The notes beneath the pieces were generated by a model. It was not told the DNA's origin. It searched no databases and saw only the letters and a list, made by a program, of their open reading frames with translations. From NCBI GenBank assembly GCA_037783415.1, contig JAZGTN010000300.1:186001-250000 (forward strand): a stretch of DNA of 64,000 nucleotides, in the 5' to 3' direction. This document shows positions 61,092 through 64,000 of this stretch, in pieces (position 1 is the stretch's first letter; the number at the start of each line of letters is the position of its first letter). Made by a program: the position numbers and the translations under genes. Source of the DNA: Leptasterias polaris (Eukaryota; Echinodermata; Asteroidea; Forcipulatida; Asteriidae).

Positions 61092-63526
61092 ATGGAGGAC
61101 CTAACTGAACTGGAAGGAATGAAACGTGCTCAGCTGCAGCGTCTTGCAAAGAAAGCTGGAATAAAGGCAAACATGAAGGTGAGAGATACACACAGGATCG
61201 ACTATTCAATTCTGTAAAAAATTAAAAAAATTATTTTACGTACGTTTTATATTGAAAACCTAACTGTACTTCTATTTCTACGTACCTTTGTTTGTACATA
61301 TGATTTGTCAGTGATATTTTTGTCTATACTAAACTTATAATACATAGCCTTATCCTTATTATGTTATTTAAGCTACGACTTCTGAAAAATCTGAGTTCTG
61401 TAGTAGTCATGGTAGTGGGATGATTGTAGGGAATAGGCATGATAGGGGGCGACTCTGTCGGGGGCGACTTTGCTAGGGGGTGACCTACGAGTCTAGGATA
61501 GGAGTACATTAGCCCAGGTTGGACTCCTCCGTTGCATACAACGCGACGGAGTCCAGGGAGGGTATAAAGGGGCTCATATTTTTACCTTTTTGAGGAAGCT
61601 GAAACTTGACTCACATATTCTTTTAGTTGCGATAATCGTAACCCTCCTTTCCCGAACGGCCTTTTTGGGCAAATCTGGTGACTAGTCTGTCAACATTGGT
61701 CGAAATTGCATGTTTTGGCACGAATGGTCGAATGGCGTGCACATTTCCTCGTAACCCTCCGGCCTAAAGGCCGTTCGGGAAAGGAGGGTTACGATTATCG
61801 CAACTTGTGTCCTGAACTTTACGCCTGCTCTATTCAGAATTGTAAATTTTATCCTTGGATGACATTATTGTGAAAATAAAATAGAAATTGACGGATTTGT
61901 TGCGACAGCCTAAACTGACAGCTTGTGAACCGCTTGAGAATGCTTTAACCGCGCATGCGCGTTCTTTGTACATGTTATGCATATCGCGCATGCGCACATG
62001 AGCCTTAACAGTCAATCAGTACACGATGGTCACATCGCTAGTGCACAACTCGGACTTATTTTCGGAAATAATGTCATCCATGGATGTATTTGTTAGTTGT
62101 GAATTCATAAAAAGTGTACTTATGGACACCAAGAATATATGAATGGAGTTTCAGCTTCTCAGATCAGGTAAAAATATGAAAAATGTGTACCTAAAATTGT
62201 GTTCGTATTGTACAGGATCTTTATACCCAGGACGTCAGTGCAGTGGCACTGACTGACGTCCTACCAGGGCTAGGAGTACATGTACAATGTGACCATATAG
62301 AGCAAGTGTAGTGGGCGACTTTGCTGGGGTCAAGTTGACACGACCGGGTCTCGAACCAACACTCAGCTGATCAGAAACACCATAGCTTAACCACATGCCC
62401 ATGGATTACATGTCAGTAACAATTTTTAAAAAGGAGTATCACTATCCCCTTACTGAAGTATCGGCGCCCTGTTACTGGGTGGGTCTCCTGAGTCCTAGTA
62501 CTACTAGTCCTAATTCTTTTGAACAAATACTAGGCCTATTGTATTGTTGTGGTGAGTAACACTAACCATAACAATAGGCCTAGTATATTTAGTAGACCCA
62601 GCCCCAGTATTAATCAGTAATCATGTTTTGACATCAAGATGTCAAAAAAATATATAAAATTAAAAGGAGTGCAGCGCCCCAGTTACTGGGTATAATCAAT
62701 TTGTTGTTAGTATCATGACTGGATCACAAAATGTGCTTTGCGTGAACTATCAAACAGGCTTTACAAAAATTACATTGAGTAAGACTAAGCTACACTAAGA
62801 TTGCATAAATAATTAATGTAATAAATTTTAGATAAAATGCTTATATTTTAAAGCTTTTATAGTTCAAATATTGCATTAGCAGACAAATCAAATTGAATAA
62901 TCGTGGGTCCCCATTTCAGACGGATGCAATCATTGAAGAGCTGAAGAAGTACTACACCCAGCAAGGATTCATTTCCCTTGAAGGAATGTCAAGCAGTGAT
63001 GACAAGAGTGGAGCAGAGTCTGCCACATCAGCATCTGAATCTGCAAGCTCATCTGCTAATGAGGTATTCAAAACAGTCTCCACAAGCCAAACTGTCGTAA
63101 TAAATAACTGGTCATATCATGGAAGTAAACTTTAAACTCCAGGGTCTTACTATCAGTACCAAGCCCTAGTTGTTGAAAGAGTAGTTAAAGACCACTGCAG
63201 TCCCAACTGTTGTGAAGGGTGTGATGTAAGATTGTAAGCCATGAAAGGTTTTAAATTACTTAAGTGGTTGTATAAAACAAATTGTGATAATTCTCATTTT
63301 ATAAATTTATTTTTATTTATTAGTAATAATAAATAGTAATAGTCATCAAAATAGCCAGAGTGTCAGTTTTCATGATTTCTTGCATGATTCCTTTTGTCAC
63401 CAGGAACCAGAGGAGACCAAGCCCAGTGAAGATGCCCCTACCAAGAGGGTGGTACGAAAGGGAAGGAAGGGCCGCAAGAGAGCCAAGGAGAATGTCAAGC
63501 CCACTGTGCTTGAGACGCCAGAACAA
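61092..63526 (+). CDS. NUSAP1: Nucleolar and spindle-associated protein 1, 5' part (3 exons visible)
   Basis: Exons 61092-61178, 62920-63063 and 63404-63526, all phase 0 with GT..AG borders, give the first 118 residues; the gene continues beyond the window. The N-terminus LEGMKRAQLQRLAKKAGIKA followed by TDAIIEELKKYY is the SAP-like helix pair of NUSAP1 (human: LKYSDLQNLAKSLGLRANLR, then KLLKALKGY). A Ser/Glu-rich acidic linker and then a Lys/Arg-rich patch (VVRKGRKGRKRAKEN) follow, as in the family. NUSAP1 binds DNA and microtubules and organises the mitotic spindle. ATG 61092 opens exon 1. Identification rests mainly on the N-terminal domain; later exons with the microtubule-binding region are outside. 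Confidence 0.8.
61625..61805. mobile_element. Element with perfect 37-bp terminal inverted repeats
   Basis: AGTTGCGATAATCGTAACCC starts a 37-bp arm ending at 61,661. Its exact complement runs 61,769-61,805. The 107-bp interior is non-coding. It lies in NUSAP1 intron 1. Perfect arms suggest a recent insertion. Confidence 0.8.
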
Positions 63527-63547
63527 GTAAATACCAAGTCTCGATTT

Positions 63548-63895
63548 AAACTGAAGCAATAGACCATGTTACCTTTGTTTACAGAGTGGTGACCTTGCAC
63601 ATTCTTAAGCATTTCCTGCCAGGCAAGATACTACACAGGCTATATGGGAAAATTTACATTTTGTGTCATAATTTTCACATAAATTTACAAAAGCAACAGC
63701 TGTACAGTTTTTGTGATGTCCCCCCTTTCTTCATATCAAAAGTTGAGAAAAATCAGACAGTGCAATCTCCATAAAACATAGGATTTGTTGTTTTCTTCCA
63801 TTGAGCTGTGTACAAATGTGCCTGCAGGAAGTCCAGGCTCTGTGGCTCTTTTGTAAACATGTGATGTCACAGGTCACATCGTCTATAGCCAGCTG
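63548..63895. mobile_element. TIR element, ATAGACCATGTTACC family (copy 2)
   Basis: The left end GACCATGTTACCTTTGTTTA and the right end TTTGTAAACATGTGATGTCA are imperfect inverted repeats. The body is the reverse complement of 31,506-31,808 in the PUS10 intron. It lies in NUSAP1 just after exon 3. Confidence 0.6.
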
Positions 63896-64000
63896 AACTA
63901 GTGCACTATGCATGATGAATAAAGACGAGACTAAGTACTTGTCGTAAGTTCAATGGTTTCTGTGGACAATTTTGTGCTTCCCAACATATTTTCATGTGTG

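Overview
This is an intron-rich, AT-rich animal genome window, not prokaryotic. Small coding exons with GT..AG borders are spread over kilobase introns packed with short inverted-repeat elements, tRNA-derived SINEs and decayed LINE tails. The recurrent GGGCCCAATTTCAT-type elements and the moderately divergent, clearly deuterostome-like proteins suggest an echinoderm, perhaps a sea star. That organism call is inference from pattern memory.

Layout: 1-16.5 kb is gene-poor and repeat-rich, with one weak orphan exon candidate near 6.9-7.0 kb. A four-exon homologue of human C1orf198 (DUF4706 family, function unknown) occupies 16,773-25,224 on the minus strand. Its start lies 384 bp head-to-head from PUS10 (tRNA pseudouridine synthase), which runs on the plus strand in 18 exons from 25,609 to 40,847 (547 aa). 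I traced every PUS10 exon and all reading-frame phases close. Intron 16 looks like a U12-type (minor spliceosome) intron. A five-exon aquaporin-8-like gene follows on the minus strand (43,754-46,820, 262 aa); its second NPA motif lacks the usual arginine.

From 47,978 to 59,232 there are three separate small genes that all look like cytochrome c oxidase subunit 8 paralogues. Each has two exons with a phase-0 intron: an N-terminal presequence exon and a C-terminal membrane-anchor exon. Two are on the plus strand and one is on the minus strand. The large first intron of the first copy holds a 16-bp-unit minisatellite, a local duplication and several mobile elements. The window ends in the 5' part of NUSAP1 on the plus strand (61,092 onward, three exons visible, truncated by the window edge).

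Functionally the genes are unrelated housekeeping and membrane genes: tRNA modification, respiration, water/solute transport and spindle. The COX8 cluster is the only genuine family cluster. The transposable-element landscape is rich, with nested insertions, two TTAA-bounded families, a paralogous empty site, and several near-perfect hairpins including one with two 155-bp arms.
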